Of a DNA stretch of 64,000 bases, positions 51,845-63,203 are shown one piece after another. The stretch is from the NCBI GenBank assembly GCA_947650365.1, contig OX393555.1, positions 19,075,592 through 19,139,591 of the forward strand, read 5' to 3'. The notes under the pieces were generated by a model, which saw only the letters and a program-made list of their open reading frames with translations, had not been told where the DNA came from and did no database searches. The position numbers and the translations under genes were made by a program. The stretch's first letter is position 1, and each line of letters starts with the position of its first letter. Source of the DNA: Chamaelirium japonicum (lineage: Eukaryota > Streptophyta > Magnoliopsida > Liliales > Melanthiaceae).

Positions 51845-51950
51845 AACTAAAATTAAAAACTAAAACTAAAACCTAAAACTAAAACCCAACCAAACCCATA
51901 CCCAACTCTCACCCAAACCCGAACCCAGCCCAAGCCCAACCCATTCCTCT
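51845..51950 (+). repeat. Degenerate AAAACTAAAACC / AACCCAAACCC repeat
   Basis: Short A- and C-rich words drift from AAAACTAAAAC to CCAAACCCGAACCC over about 100 bp, followed by a CT microsatellite. They resemble telomere repeat but lack runs of CCCTAAA. Confidence 0.6.
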
Positions 51951-53997
51951 CTCTCTCTTTCTCTCTCTCTGTTCTTTCCTCTTTCTTGGATTTTTCTCTC
52001 TTTCTTTTCCTTGATCCCTCTCCCTTGGTGGCTACGCGCAGCCGGCTGGAATGGAGGCTGCCGGCGCCGGAGAGGAAGCAGTCAGTCGGAGGAGGAGCTG
52101 CCAGAGCCGATGAACCTCCCCCGACTGAACGGTCAACCCCCCTATTTCCTCCTTCTTTCCTTTCTCTTTGTGTGAATCCGATGACCCCTCTCCATGAGCA
52201 ATCCATCCCGACGACCGCCACCCCATCAACGGTGCCCCATCACCCCTCCAAGTCGACCCACCACCTCGCCTCAACGCCGATCGGCCCCGATCGCCAATCG
52301 CACGGCCCCGACGCCATCGCCGACAACCCCACGACCCGAACCCCTGTGCCTTGTCGTCCAATCAGCCCCAATTCAAAAGCCCGATCCCTTGTCTCCGTCA
52401 TCCGATCAACCTGACCCAGCCCTGTCACTGCCGGTCGACGCCGGCAAGCTGCCTGGCCAGAACCCAGAGTCCCTTTTCTCTCTCTTTCTTTATGTTTATG
52501 TGTGTGTTGTAGTAGTCGCCGACCACCACCTCGACGACCACCTGTGGTCAGGCAGGCCACAGACCCCTCCATTATCTCTCTCTCTTTGTGTGGGTATAGG
52601 TGGGTGCAAGTGTGTGGGGGTGAGCGCCTCCTATGAGCCTCGTCGCCCAACAACGACGAACCCCACCGGCCACTACCCCACCTAGGGTTCACCTTGACTC
52701 CTCCCCTCTAAGTAAACGTATGTGCAAGTGTGAGCGAGTGGGTACGAGCACCTTGACCCTAGTAATCATTCGGACGACCGACGCCGAAAACTCTGAACAT
52801 CTCTCTCAACGAAGCGACTGGAATCCAACCCGATCCAACCTTGTGGAGGTATTGGATCACGGAGTTCGCCGGATAGGATCCGGACCGCTGTAAACCGAAC
52901 CGACACCACTATGTGGGTCTCATTTGCACCCCTTGGGACTGCCGCCAACGGTGAGGTCGGTCGACCCTTATGTGAAACCCGGGAGCATCGCAAAAAAAAA
53001 AACTTCTCCTAAGCTTGTTCTCTGTAACAATGGGGAGTGACAGGTTTTGTAAATTTGAATGCCCTTAGTGGGCATATAATTCAAGTGATCTTATAAATAT
53101 TAATAATTAAAACTCTAAATAGTGGCCCCCACTTTACTGTGTGGCCCCCATCTTAATGGGAGGCCTTTGTTGGTCCCACTTAAGTGAGTAGACCCCACTT
53201 CTGTGAGTCGGCCCATTTAAGTTGGTGGGCCCCACTTAAGTAGCAAACCCTACAACTACATAGTGCATAATAGACGGAATTATCTCGGCCGTCATCCAAA
53301 GTCAGAATTCGGTAAAATTGACGGCAACGGACTAGGTTCTCCGAGACCTACCCATTGGCGTCGGTTTGGCCCCCACCAAACATAGTTACCAAATACCCCT
53401 ACTCTAGGTCCGGTTTGACCTAATATTGATTTGACTATCAATTCACCGTCCCGAGTCGGAACTCGACAAAACGAGTAACCATGGACTCACTTCGACGAGA
53501 CAAAGCTATTAACGATAGGTTGGCCTAGAATTTATAAATTACCAAAAGGTCCCTATATGGGGCCTAGTTTAGCGAATATTTCACTGACCGTAACTTTCAG
53601 ACGGTACCTTTGGTGCATCATTTTGCGTGCTAGTAGATCGGCATCCGATGATGCATAAATTCTCGACTCGGCCAACTCAGGCCTAACCCTGTTTTATTTA
53701 GCAGTGTTACACACTTTGTAATAGTCTTATTAGTGACGTATAAATGTATGCAAATTACCAGTGCGTAACCGGGACGATCCAGTTGTAGATGGAGCAGAGA
53801 CGGATCAAGAGCAGTTAACAGGAGTTTGTGCGTGATCGACAACCAGGTGATTTCTACTCTCCTTCCCGTGGTCTTTGATAGTGGAAAATGAGAACAACTA
53901 GAGTAGGTATCCATGGTACTACATGCGGGTCCCGTCGGGCATCGTCACATGTGGTCACGTGGACCGCTCCTTGCATGCGGAGTCACGAGTCCGGCGA

Positions 53998-54107
53998 TGC
54001 ATGCTTTAAAATATTAATAAAATGAGTATGCTTTAAAATATTATTAAAATAAACATGCTTTAAAATATTAATAGAATAATAATGCTTTAAAATATTAATA
54101 ACAATTA
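53998..54107. repeat. Four-copy AT-rich tandem repeat
   Basis: ATGCTTTAAAATATTAATA recurs four times with spacing of about 28-32 bp. Confidence 0.9.
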
Positions 54108-55837
54108 TTGCATGGACACCGTAATTAGGTATTTTCTTAAATTAAAAGATAAATTGAATAAATAATGATTATCGGGACCCACCCTACTAAAAGGAGTGGA
54201 AACCCTAATATACTAGTTTTGGGGGAGTGTAGGTCGAATCGCTTTAAGAGCAATGTGACCTTTAGCTGTAGTACTATTATGGGTTATGAGAGGAGTGCGG
54301 GACCAGGGTTAAAATGTTGTAAATTATTAATCACCGTATGCATTTTTATCTGTCTCGGTATATATTTAATAATAATTATTTATCGTGTGGAGCATTTGAT
54401 ATTTTGTTAAAATTGATAATTTATCTTGTGGAAAGATTGGACCCCGTGCGCACAAGGGCCGTGAACCACCTTGCGCGCACAACCGAAGATCAGTAGGTTA
54501 GGGGTCACGGGCAAGGGTTGTGATAAAGCCAATAGGTGGTGCCCTCGAGTAGGGATTGGCCTAGCAATCCTGTCCCGGGGTAGTTGAAGCCCCCAAGGAA
54601 AGCAAGTTGGGCGGTAGAGCTCCACCATGAAAGATGGAAAACCCCTTATGATCATATGGGTTATTTGTGCATGGTGTGGGAGGATACACGGTGAGAGAGT
54701 TGGTCCTTTATATCGAAATAAAAGGCCCTATAGTAATGCCTGACTGGGGGCAGGATGAACAAAATATCTAGGGTTCATATTATGGTAGAGGTTTCATATG
54801 ATTGATAATTAATTATGGAGTCTTAATATGGATTATGATATTATAGAGCAAGATAATCTAGTGATATTAGATGGTCATTTTGTTTTGAATAGTTCATTAA
54901 TGCTATAGAATAATGAATGAACTTTATGTTAGATAATCTAGTGACAGACTGCTGGTAGGATTAGGTTACCCTTCGGTAAATATTAATATTATGTACTAAG
55001 GCTGTTAAATTTAATTCAATTAACTCGGTTGTCTCATATTATTAAATACTATTAGGATTTCACTAGCTATTAATTTGGCTAATCTCCTAATTTACCATTG
55101 GGGGCTACTCTTTTCCACGAGTAGGCTCTTATGCAGGTTTAGAGGCTCAGGACCGAAGTAGTGATGGTAGTCCAGAGATAGCGTTGGAGTCTTAGCATGT
55201 CTTTCTTTTTAGTATGTCAATTTTTATAGTAGTACTCTTTCATTCGATGTAATTGACCTGGATTAGAATAAGAGTTTATAAGTTCTTTAGTCTAGTTTAG
55301 TGCTCTGAGTTTGTTAGTAGTAATGTGCCAACTGAATTTTTGGATAAGCCTCTCCTCAAGGCCCCAAGCCTAGTTTAGACCACAATAAAAATATAAGAAG
55401 AGAATTGATCTAATTTGACAAGCCAGTAGATAGGGCCTCCAGACCGATGCACCGAGTGTTAGGGAGCGGGTGAGTTATTCAGCTCGTCGTCAGAGGCTTG
55501 AGCCTCGTGCTCCCTTAAGAGGGACTTCTGTCAGCATATGGGGCACCTGCAGGCCGCACATGCTGAGAGGATAGCCGGGTTGAAGGTCGAGCGTGGTCAT
55601 CTCTATTGAAAATTTTTAGCTATCTCGGTCTCCTTTTAATCAAATATTTTTATAAAATCAAGTTTCTAAAATACCCATTGTTTCTCCCTCTTTCTTCTTC
55701 TTCATTTAGGAGAGAGCCACAGTCCTGTGAGAAACCCTAATTGGTGTAGTTAGTCGACCAAACCTTAAATCCCTTGGTTTTTTTTCTCACCTCACACCCC
55801 AGGGATCGATTTCAGATTTCTGGGACGTGACACTGTC

Positions 55838-55995
55838 GATCCTCGTACACGCTGCTTGCGTCAATATCTTTGTATCTAGTACACAACTCGTAGATCTTTA
55901 CCACGAAAAATGTCGGGCATGCCTCTAATAGCTAGCCCTTGGCACAAATGTGTCATCCAAACTTACCCTTGTCTATCGGTTTCGCTCTATCATGC
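55838..55995. other. Short pre-insertion remnant
   Basis: About 155 bp between the Gypsy-like unit and the solo LTR. It probably belongs to the same original locus as 48388-49014. No function is recognisable. Confidence 0.35.
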
Positions 55996-58119
55996 TGTTA
56001 GAATTGGTGTGTTCTAAGCTTGTAAAACTTTATGTTTTGATCTAATAATAAAGGTTTATAGTTATTTTATGAGATGCATGATTGGTACGTAGCATAGTTA
56101 CGTGTTCTTTTGAGAACAGAGAGCCATGGTTACATGGTAGTTCCCTAAGTTGAAGACTGGGTGGATTGGTCCCATGCAATCTAAATAAGTTTACAGCTAT
56201 GATTAAGTTGGTCACCTCATCATGATAAGCTGTTGGGGATGACATTACATGTGATATCTTCACCATGGTCATCACTAGGCATAGTGTTTCTGGCTGAACA
56301 AAACTAGCACGGTATACAGATTAGTGAGTAGATACTAGTACACTAAGTCGTGTTTCTGCTTAGGGTAAAACAATCCTAAATCCTAAGGAATAACGTCTAA
56401 TGGGCTAACTAGTTGAGTGGTGCTTTGGCGCACCAATGTGTAAGAATCCAATTACGTGATCCAAAACCACGGTGTACTGGGTTACCCGGTTGGCGTTACA
56501 TCAGCGTGTCACTCATGCAGGCAATCCACACCCCTGATGGGAGGTGTGTTCCTTGGTCTGACTTATACTGTACCAAATTCAGGCCTGGTGGTCATCAGTT
56601 TGACTATTGACCGGGCTCGATTACTCGACGGGGTAATTAGAGGTACGATATATAGGTCAAACTGGAAGAAACCAAGTCATATAAGCATTCGAGTATGGCG
56701 ATGTTCTCCACCGCTCGAAGTGCATGCATCATGGCATCAAGTGGAGGGACAACGAGTTTACCACTATTAAGCGGAGAGTAGGGGTATATGGGAGAACATA
56801 GTAAGTCTTAGTGAATTGGAGTGCAGCCTGCGTCGCACTCTGGATGGCTACGCAGGTTAACTCGAGCTCAGAGGATCGATGGTACACTCGGGTAGTGTGT
56901 CTATCGAGCTCAAGTTAGAAGCTATGAACCCTGGTCCCTGATGGTTCTACTTTATCCACATTATGTACGGTTCTTGAACCATCTCCTCGGAACTCAATAA
57001 GCAGTAAGAGGAAGAAAGAAGTCTATACTTCGTGTATGCTTCGCACTAGTGCACGGTAGATGCATAACTACTACTAAGGTAAAACCCTAGACAAGTACAG
57101 AGGCGCATGTAGTTATGCCTCGCCATAAGTGAACTTCGCTACATAGGTGCGATGCACTTGGACATATTGTGAGTTGACTAGTTGACTTTACTTGGGGCAC
57201 CCTCCGAAAACCTCAGTGAATAGTGAAGTCACTTGTAAAGTTCACTTAAGGATAAGTCGCTAAGTCTCGCACACTAGAAATGATCATTTTGAGGTATAAG
57301 GGCGTTTTGATAAAAACACGCGCTCCCGTACCTCACTAGTGGTCGGCCCTAGGTGTGGGAGACCTAGTTAAGATCGGCCCCTATTTGTTAGGGTTGAGAA
57401 TCCGCCAATAATAGGGCTGGCCATAGGGATAAAGAGGCGAATTTGAATTGGTCAAATCAAGCCCTAAAAGTGGGGAAAAGATAAAGATAATGGAGAGATA
57501 TAGGAAGATTCAAAAGGGTCAACCCTATCCCCTTTGGATCCTAATCCAAAAGGGGTAGGCCGGCCTTATAAAAGAGCAAAGGGGGAGGGGGCCGGCCATA
57601 TATGCTAGCCATACCCAAACCCCCATCTCCTCTCTCCTCTCTAGTTCTCTCTCTTATCTCTCTCGTCTTCCTCCCTTGCGACTTCGTCTTCCTCACGTGG
57701 AGTTTCGGAGAAGGAGAATGGTCATTCTTCGGAGGCACTCAGAGATCCGAGAGTGACGTTCCATGCATCGTGTGAGATCGGGTGAACAAGAAGGCATCGT
57801 CTTCCGGCATACAATCAACTTCTTTGGGACGATCTTTTGTCTCCATCGATAAATAAGACAATTATCCGCGGTTAAAATATTTGCACGAAAGGTACACATA
57901 TTTTAACATTGTAGATCTAGCGAGTTCTATGATTTGCATACATGCTAGATATTCATAACGCTAGATTGTTGTTAGGATGTTCGAATCACGTGCACACACA
58001 TGCATGCATATGTAGATTAGTTTCAATAAAAGTTTTAATTGTGTAACATGCATCATGGACGATTTTTTGACTTCTTAATCGCTTTCATTGTGAGCCTCTA
58101 CCATAGGATTTTTCCAACA
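55996..58119 (+). mobile_element. Solo Copia LTR (fossil)
   Basis: Starts TGTTAGAATTGG and ends GATTTTTCCAACA. A perfect 5 bp target duplication CATGC lies at 55991-55995 and 58120-58124. No internal domain is present, so it arose by LTR-LTR recombination. The middle (about 56455-56570) is clearly related to the LTRs of the 37755-48382 element in reverse orientation (shared ACCACGGTGT and GGGAGGTGTGTTCCTTGG), and its last ~280 bp match the partial LTR at 63749. Confidence 0.93.
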
Positions 58120-58124
58120 CATGC

Positions 58125-58208
58125 ATGACCTGACACTTCACGTGGCATCTGTCGACCATCGATTCATCACGACCACACCTGAACTAGCGCACATAGACAT
58201 GGAAGCTA

Positions 58209-58245
<37 letters not shown>

Positions 58246-59320
58246 GGAAGGAAAATGATTTTCAGGCATTCTTTCTATCCATATCGGGCCATCCTGACGT
58301 GGCACCAAATCACAGCATCCGTTGCACCCAATCCTGATAGGTGAATCGCACCCAGACATATTGCTTATCAGAGGGACAATTATGATCAAGTGCCATGCCA
58401 GGATGCTCCAATCCCGATGCAAAAGTAGATGGCTAAATGACATAACTCTCGATTTAGTGATGGAGACGGAGTTGATGACAATACCAAAAGAGATTGTGTG
58501 GTGTTGCTATTTCCTCAACATGTACATTTTTTATCATGTGATTTTTCAAAAAAAAAATCCAAATGTTAAATTTTTTAATATTTTTATATAAAATAATTTG
58601 TGACTCGCCCAAATCTCATTTGACAAAGTAAGGATAAAGATAGGGTGGTTGACTCACGAAAAGTTACGGCACCGGATAGAGCCCAAACCTTTTCACACGT
58701 GCGATGCATTGCATTCCAAGCCGTGTCCCATGTTTGGGGCCACCCAGCATGGCCCCATCAAATAAAGGGGCCAAGCTTTTCACCACCAGAGAATGGGGAA
58801 TGGGGGAGCATCAGCGGAAATGCCGCCGCTTTTGACGGAGAGCGAACATCGATGCACCGCGTGCAATTTGTTAAAAAGGGAAGCGAGCCTGTCAGGACTC
58901 GACACGTGTCATCTCATCTCGACTTTGCCGCCCCCCGCTCGTGGTGTCAGATGCGTGCCTCCTCATCTCGGGATTTACTCCTTCGACGCAGTTGCAGGAT
59001 CTTTCACCTTACTTTTAACCCTCATCTTTTCCTTTAATTACAACGGTGCCCTTATTCTTACCTATGTCAACTTGTTTTGTACTTTGTCTCATGATATCAT
59101 ACTACACTCCTAACAAAATAAAAAATAAATGTAGGTCCACAACAATATTCTCATTTGATTAAGAGAATAATTTTATTTATTTACTCACAATCAGTCCACA
59201 TATAGCGATTAGTTTTAAAGATAATCATTTTCCATGTTTTTTGCATGTAAGCGGATATTTTCAAGCTATTTTAGATGTTTTTTTTTAAATACTAAAAATA
59301 CCCATAAGATCCTGCTACAT
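58125..59320. other. Intergenic stretch without a recognised gene
   Basis: It contains a GA microsatellite (58213-58241) and a moderately GC-rich part at 58660-58980. Plus-strand frames at 58645-59037 and 58793-59113 have no recognisable domains. Confidence 0.45.
58213..58241. repeat. GA microsatellite
   Basis: A (GA)n run of about 29 bp. Confidence 0.9.
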
Positions 59321-59876
59321 TAATTTACAATAGATGCTATAGTGCCACGGATTGCTACAATGAACAATTCACCATAGTTGCTATAGTGCCACGGATTGCT
59401 ACAGTGATATCACTGTAGCATCAAGTATCATTTTTGTGTATTTGAGTACCATTTGAAATCACTGTAGCAATCACGATGAATTAATGTAGCTGCTACTGTG
59501 AAATCACTGTAGCAGCTATAGTGATTTAACATGGTACTCAAATTTACAAAATTGTACTCAGGGAATTGAGTATCATCTCAAAATGGTACTTGGGGAATTG
59601 GATAATATTTCATATATCTGAGTATTATTTTAAATCACTGTAGCAGCTACATTGAAATTATCATACGTCGCTGAGTGATTTTACTGAGTATCAATCATTT
59701 AATATATCTGAGTAGTATTTCAAATCACTGCAGTCGCTAAGTGATTTCACTATAGCAGCTATATTAAAATTATCATACGTAGCTGAGTGATTTCACTAAA
59801 TATCATTTTATATATCTGAGTATCATTTTATATATCTGAGTATCATTTTAAATCAGTGTAACAGCTACAGTGAAAT
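59320..59876. repeat. Region of interspersed CACTGTAGCAGCTAC and GAGTATCATTT words
   Basis: Two word families alternate. One is a near-palindrome around CACTGTAGCAGCTACAGTG, the other is TATATCTGAGTATCATTT. They recur in direct and inverted orientation over about 550 bp right up to the Gypsy LTR. The copy lengths are irregular, so this is not a regular satellite. Confidence 0.7.
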
Positions 59877-59877
59877 C

Positions 59878-60477
59878 TGTGGGTGCAAAAATTGTACCGG
59901 ACCAGATCAGAGCAGCATGGGCCCGCGCAACGGCCCAAATAGGTAAGCCCGCCTGGGCTCACACGGGCCCACTCTACGAGGCTCGCAGATCAAGCCCTAC
60001 CCCTTATTGGGCCCGAACAACGGCCCAATAAGGGCCCAGCGAGGAGGCCCAGAACCAGTGCCACGTTATCAGCGCCACGTCATCACTGCCATATCGGGCA
60101 CGTGCCTACGCTATAAAAGGACCCCCAAGGCATCCAGGAAGGAGGTGGGTCATTCGATCAGAGGAAGAGAGGATTCAGAGCCAGAGCTTACTTCTCTCCT
60201 CCCAGTTTCTTTTCTTGTTGCTCCGTGCAACCCCCACTGTAAAAAGCTTCTCTCGGCCTGTCGAGAGAACGCTTCCCATCTTTATATTTATTATAGTGGA
60301 AACCAGGTGGCACCTCTCGCCCGAAGACGTAGGTCGTAAGACCGAACTTCGACAACAACTCCACGTGTCAATCCTATCTCTCTACTTTCTAATCTCTAAT
60401 TCTACAAACAATCCAACTCAATCAAGGCTGTGGGGTGGGGGTTCCCGATCAAGGCGGCTTGGAAATTTCCCCCCACA
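59878..60477 (+). repeat. 5' LTR of the Tat-type element
   Basis: Starts TGTGGGTGC and ends CCCCCACA (matching TGTGGG/CCCACA tips). It contains a TATA box GCTATAAAAGGACC at about 60110. The primer site follows 3 bp after the end. Confidence 0.85.
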
Positions 60478-60480
60478 ATC

Positions 60481-60500
60481 TTTGGCGCCGTTTGTGGGAT
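60481..60500 (+). other. Primer binding site of the Tat-type element
   Basis: TTGGCGCCGTTTGTGGG, in the standard place just inside the 5' LTR. This form is known from Tat/Athila-group Gypsy elements. Confidence 0.8.
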
Positions 60501-60617
60501 ATCGATAGAGGTCTTACCCACACCTCTACCGACTCCTATTCAACTTGTGGTGACGAGCCACAAGTCCTCCTCCAAATCAACCTCAACGCCTTCATCACGC
60601 CGACATCAACACGCTCG

Positions 60618-62192
60618 ATGGTGAAGGCCAGCACCAACCCACCAAAGGCGAGTGCTAAACGAACAAACGATATGCTGATCGAAGAAGAACAAGAAGTCTC
60701 GGTTGCAACCAACCGAAAAAATGTTCGGGAGCGGCTGGGGCCGCAAGGCAGCCATCCAGAAGGGCACAGCGATCGGCGAGACACGTCATCCCCGAGGCGT
60801 CGATCTGGCAAAGAGCACGCCACCCAAGGGGACAACGATCTAACTACATACCAAATTTCGGCTGCTGATTTCCAGCTGTTGAACCTTTTCAAGAGGAACG
60901 CAGCCCTCGAGCAAGAGAGGGATTCCCCAAAGAAGGTAGCTGAAAGAGCGGGGGTTGTGGCCCACAACTCTCCAACTGCTGATGAAGACCAACCAAGGAC
61001 TCGCCCAACCGTGATTCATCATCTTGAAGAATCACATGTGCCACGTATCGAGAGGCGTCAAGTATCCACACAAGCACCAAGGCAAGCGGTGTGGGATCGC
61101 CTCGACGTCAACGGTGCGCCCAACTATCACGGAGAAGGATCACCTCAGTCAACAGGGTCCACTAGACATTCTATCCCTTCGCACACGAAAGCAATAGATG
61201 CCCGCGAGCTGCTCAACCGACTAAGGCATACTGCCGACGTGGGACGCCGCCATCAAGACCGTAGGCAACTAATCACCTCGGTGGGGCCACTGCATCCCAA
61301 GGTTCTTGCAACACCATTTCCTATGGGTTGGCGAACACCGAACCTACCAAAGTTCAACTGCATCCAGGGAGACCCTGCTCTCCATATCCTGACCTACAAG
61401 CAGGCCCTGACGCCCTACGAATTTGAGAACCATGTTCTCTGCCGTATGTTTGCGGGAAGCCTCGAGGGACCTGCCCTCGACTGGTACTACACACTGCCTA
61501 CCGGTACGGTGGCCACATTCAACGAGTTGGCTGAACTCTTCATGGACCATTATCGGCTAAACTTAAAACCGAAAAAGAGGCTGGATACACTCTACCAGCT
61601 GAAGATGGGCTCCGACGAATCTCTAAGGAGCTTCACGATGAGGTTTCGTAATGAGCATTCTGAGCTCACCGGTCGCTCCTATAATGAGGAGGCCATCATG
61701 CTGGCATTCCAGAATGCTATCCGGCCAGAGCTCCATGTCTACACTGACTTCATCCGGCATCCTCCCAGTAACTTGGAAGCGATGTTCAAGCGCGTACAGC
61801 GGGAGATAGAGGTGGAATACAATCAGCGGGCCAGAAGACTACGCGAGCCCCGCGAGTCTCGTGACTCCCGACATAAGAAAGATGATGAAGCTCCGAATGA
61901 AGCACACTACAAGAAGTCTGCCCATGCCACGTCCGACAAAAAGGTGCAGACCAAAAGGTACAATGAAGATCCGAAAGCCCCTCCATCAGAAAAGAGGCGA
62001 ACTCCAAGGGAGCAAAGGGTGTTCACTGAGCTGAACACCTCCATTGAAGACATCTTCGCATACTTGCAAATGAGCCCTTTTGCAAGTGGCCACAGCCTCT
62101 CCCTCCAAATTCCGACCAGGCGGGAGATACGACAGCCTACTGTGAGTTTCATCGCAGCCATGGCCACCCAACCTCTACATGTCGGAAGTTAA
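60618..62192 (+). CDS. Retrotransposon gag polyprotein (Tat-type Gypsy)
   Basis: A frame of about 524 codons. I chose the ATG at 60618 (MVKASTNPPKASAKR) because the open frame upstream runs back into the LTR without an ATG. The central part (about residues 230-400) is a Retrotrans_gag domain: FNELAELFMDHYRLNLKPKK, LYQLKMGSDESLRSFTMRF and MLAFQNAIRPELHV are typical of plant Gypsy capsid proteins. N- and C-terminal parts are charged and low in predicted structure. This is an element protein, not a host gene, and is treated as a fossil. Confidence 0.85.
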   Translation: MVKASTNPPKASAKRTNDMLIEEEQEVSVATNRKNVRERLGPQGSHPEGHSDRRDTSSPRRRSGKEHATQGDNDLTTYQISAADFQLLNLFKRNAALEQERDSPKKVAERAGVVAHNSPTADEDQPRTRPTVIHHLEESHVPRIERRQVSTQAPRQAVWDRLDVNGAPNYHGEGSPQSTGSTRHSIPSHTKAIDARELLNRLRHTADVGRRHQDRRQLITSVGPLHPKVLATPFPMGWRTPNLPKFNCIQGDPALHILTYKQALTPYEFENHVLCRMFAGSLEGPALDWYYTLPTGTVATFNELAELFMDHYRLNLKPKKRLDTLYQLKMGSDESLRSFTMRFRNEHSELTGRSYNEEAIMLAFQNAIRPELHVYTDFIRHPPSNLEAMFKRVQREIEVEYNQRARRLREPRESRDSRHKKDDEAPNEAHYKKSAHATSDKKVQTKRYNEDPKAPPSEKRRTPREQRVFTELNTSIEDIFAYLQMSPFASGHSLSLQIPTRREIRQPTVSFIAAMATQPLHVGS

Positions 62193-62451
62193 AGCATCAC
62201 ATCGAAGACCTGATCCAAGAAGGGCGGCTTGATGGCTACCTCGCTAATAAGGAACCAGGTCAAGAGTAGGAGAGGTTGCAGCAGTGGAGAAAAGAAAGTC
62301 AATGTAATACGTCGATGCATAATCATAACGTCTGCGGGGCAACCTCTGAAAAAGTGTAACTGTAACTTTGTTATATCAATAAAGTGTCTTTTTTTCTCAA
62401 AATCAAATCTCTCGAAGTTCGATTCCACCATGTTAAGGCATAAAAAAAAAA

Positions 62452-63120
62452 GGCTCCTGGCAAACTAGGTCAACCAAAGACCTTCGATTCCGCCCATTCA
62501 AGTCGGAAGCTCAAAGGTAAGTCGGCTACGCCCTCTCGAGGCTAAAGACCGATAAAAAGGCTCCTGGCAACCCAGGTCAACCAAAGACCTTCGATTCCGC
62601 CCATTCAAGTCGGAAGCTCGAAGGCAATTCGGCTACGCCTTCTCGAGGCTAAAGTCCGACAAAAAGGCTCCTGGCAACCCAGGTCAACCAAAGACCTTCG
62701 ATTCCGCCCATTCAAGTCGGAAGCTCGAAGGCAATTCGGCTACGCCCTCTCGAGGCTAAAGTCCGATAAAAAGGCTCCTGCCAACCCAGGTCAACCAAAG
62801 ACCTTCGATTCCGCCCGTTCAAGTCGGAAGCTCGAAGGCAATTCGGCCACGCCCTTTCAAGGCAAAAGTCCGATAAAAAGGCTCCTGGCAACCCAGGTCA
62901 ATCAAAGACCTTCGATTCCGCCCATTCAAGTCGGATGCTCGAAGGCAATCCGGCTACGCCCTCTCGAGGCTAAAGTCCGATAAAAGGCCCCTGGCAACCC
63001 AGGTCAACCAAAGACCTTCGATTCCGCCCATTCAAGTCGGAAGCTCGAAGGCAATTCGGCTACGCCCTTTCAAGGCAAAAGTCAGATAAAAATGCTCCTG
63101 ACAATCCAGGTCAAGCTAAA
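62452..63120 (+). repeat. 107 bp tandem repeat array
   Basis: GGCTCCTGG recurs at 62452, 62559, 62666, 62773, 62880 and about 62986 and 63093, a spacing of 107 bp (once 106). The unit contains AAAGACCTTCGATTCCGCCC and CTCGAGGC. Six full copies and part of a seventh. Confidence 0.96.
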
Positions 63121-63203
63121 CTATCAACTATACTTATCCGAGGCGAAGAGAATAAGTCCAAGGCAAACGTCACCGCTTTGACATGCACCAAGTTTAAGGA
63201 GAC

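Larger units (their letters stand above)
49020..55832 (+). mobile_element. Gypsy-like LTR element with inverted LTR ends (fossil)
   Basis: The left end TGTCACGCCCCAGAAATC and the right end GATTTCTGGGACGTGACA are inverted copies. The inverted similarity runs about 740 bp inward on each side (49020-49760 against 55832-55065). The 5 bp flanks CTATC (49015-49019) and CTGTC (55833-55837) match at 4 of 5. A purine tract AAGGTGGGTAGGA directly before TGTAATGACC at 51482 marks a 3' LTR start on the plus strand. No pol domain is recognisable between 49760 and 51481. It is heavily decayed, and probably a rearranged or nested product rather than one simple insertion. Confidence 0.7.
51482..55832 (+). 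repeat. Candidate 4.35 kb Gypsy LTR
   Basis: It starts TGTAATGACCGTGGG immediately after the polypurine tract and, in the simplest reading, ends GGGACGTGACA at 55832. An alternative end with the right signature (GGGGAGTGACA) lies near 53043, giving a 1.56 kb LTR. A TATA-like run (TATATATAATATAATAAT, about 51690), a CT-repeat (51942-51972) and a GC-rich block (52000-52700) lie inside. No coding sequence is recognised; the Pro/Arg-rich frames at 52000-52700 look compositional. Confidence 0.55.

Noticed and set aside
51845-51950. Interstitial telomere repeat
   Set aside because: The A/C-rich words drift and do not contain consecutive CCCTAAA units; it is low-complexity DNA in an LTR.
52194-52692. 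Proline/arginine-rich frames on both strands, possible host gene
   Set aside because: They overlap each other on opposite strands in a GC-rich LTR block, have no domain, and contain simple repeats; best explained by composition.
53043-53044. Firm LTR end at GGGGAGTGACA
   Set aside because: It has the right signature but no following primer site or target duplication; kept only as an alternative to the end at 55832.
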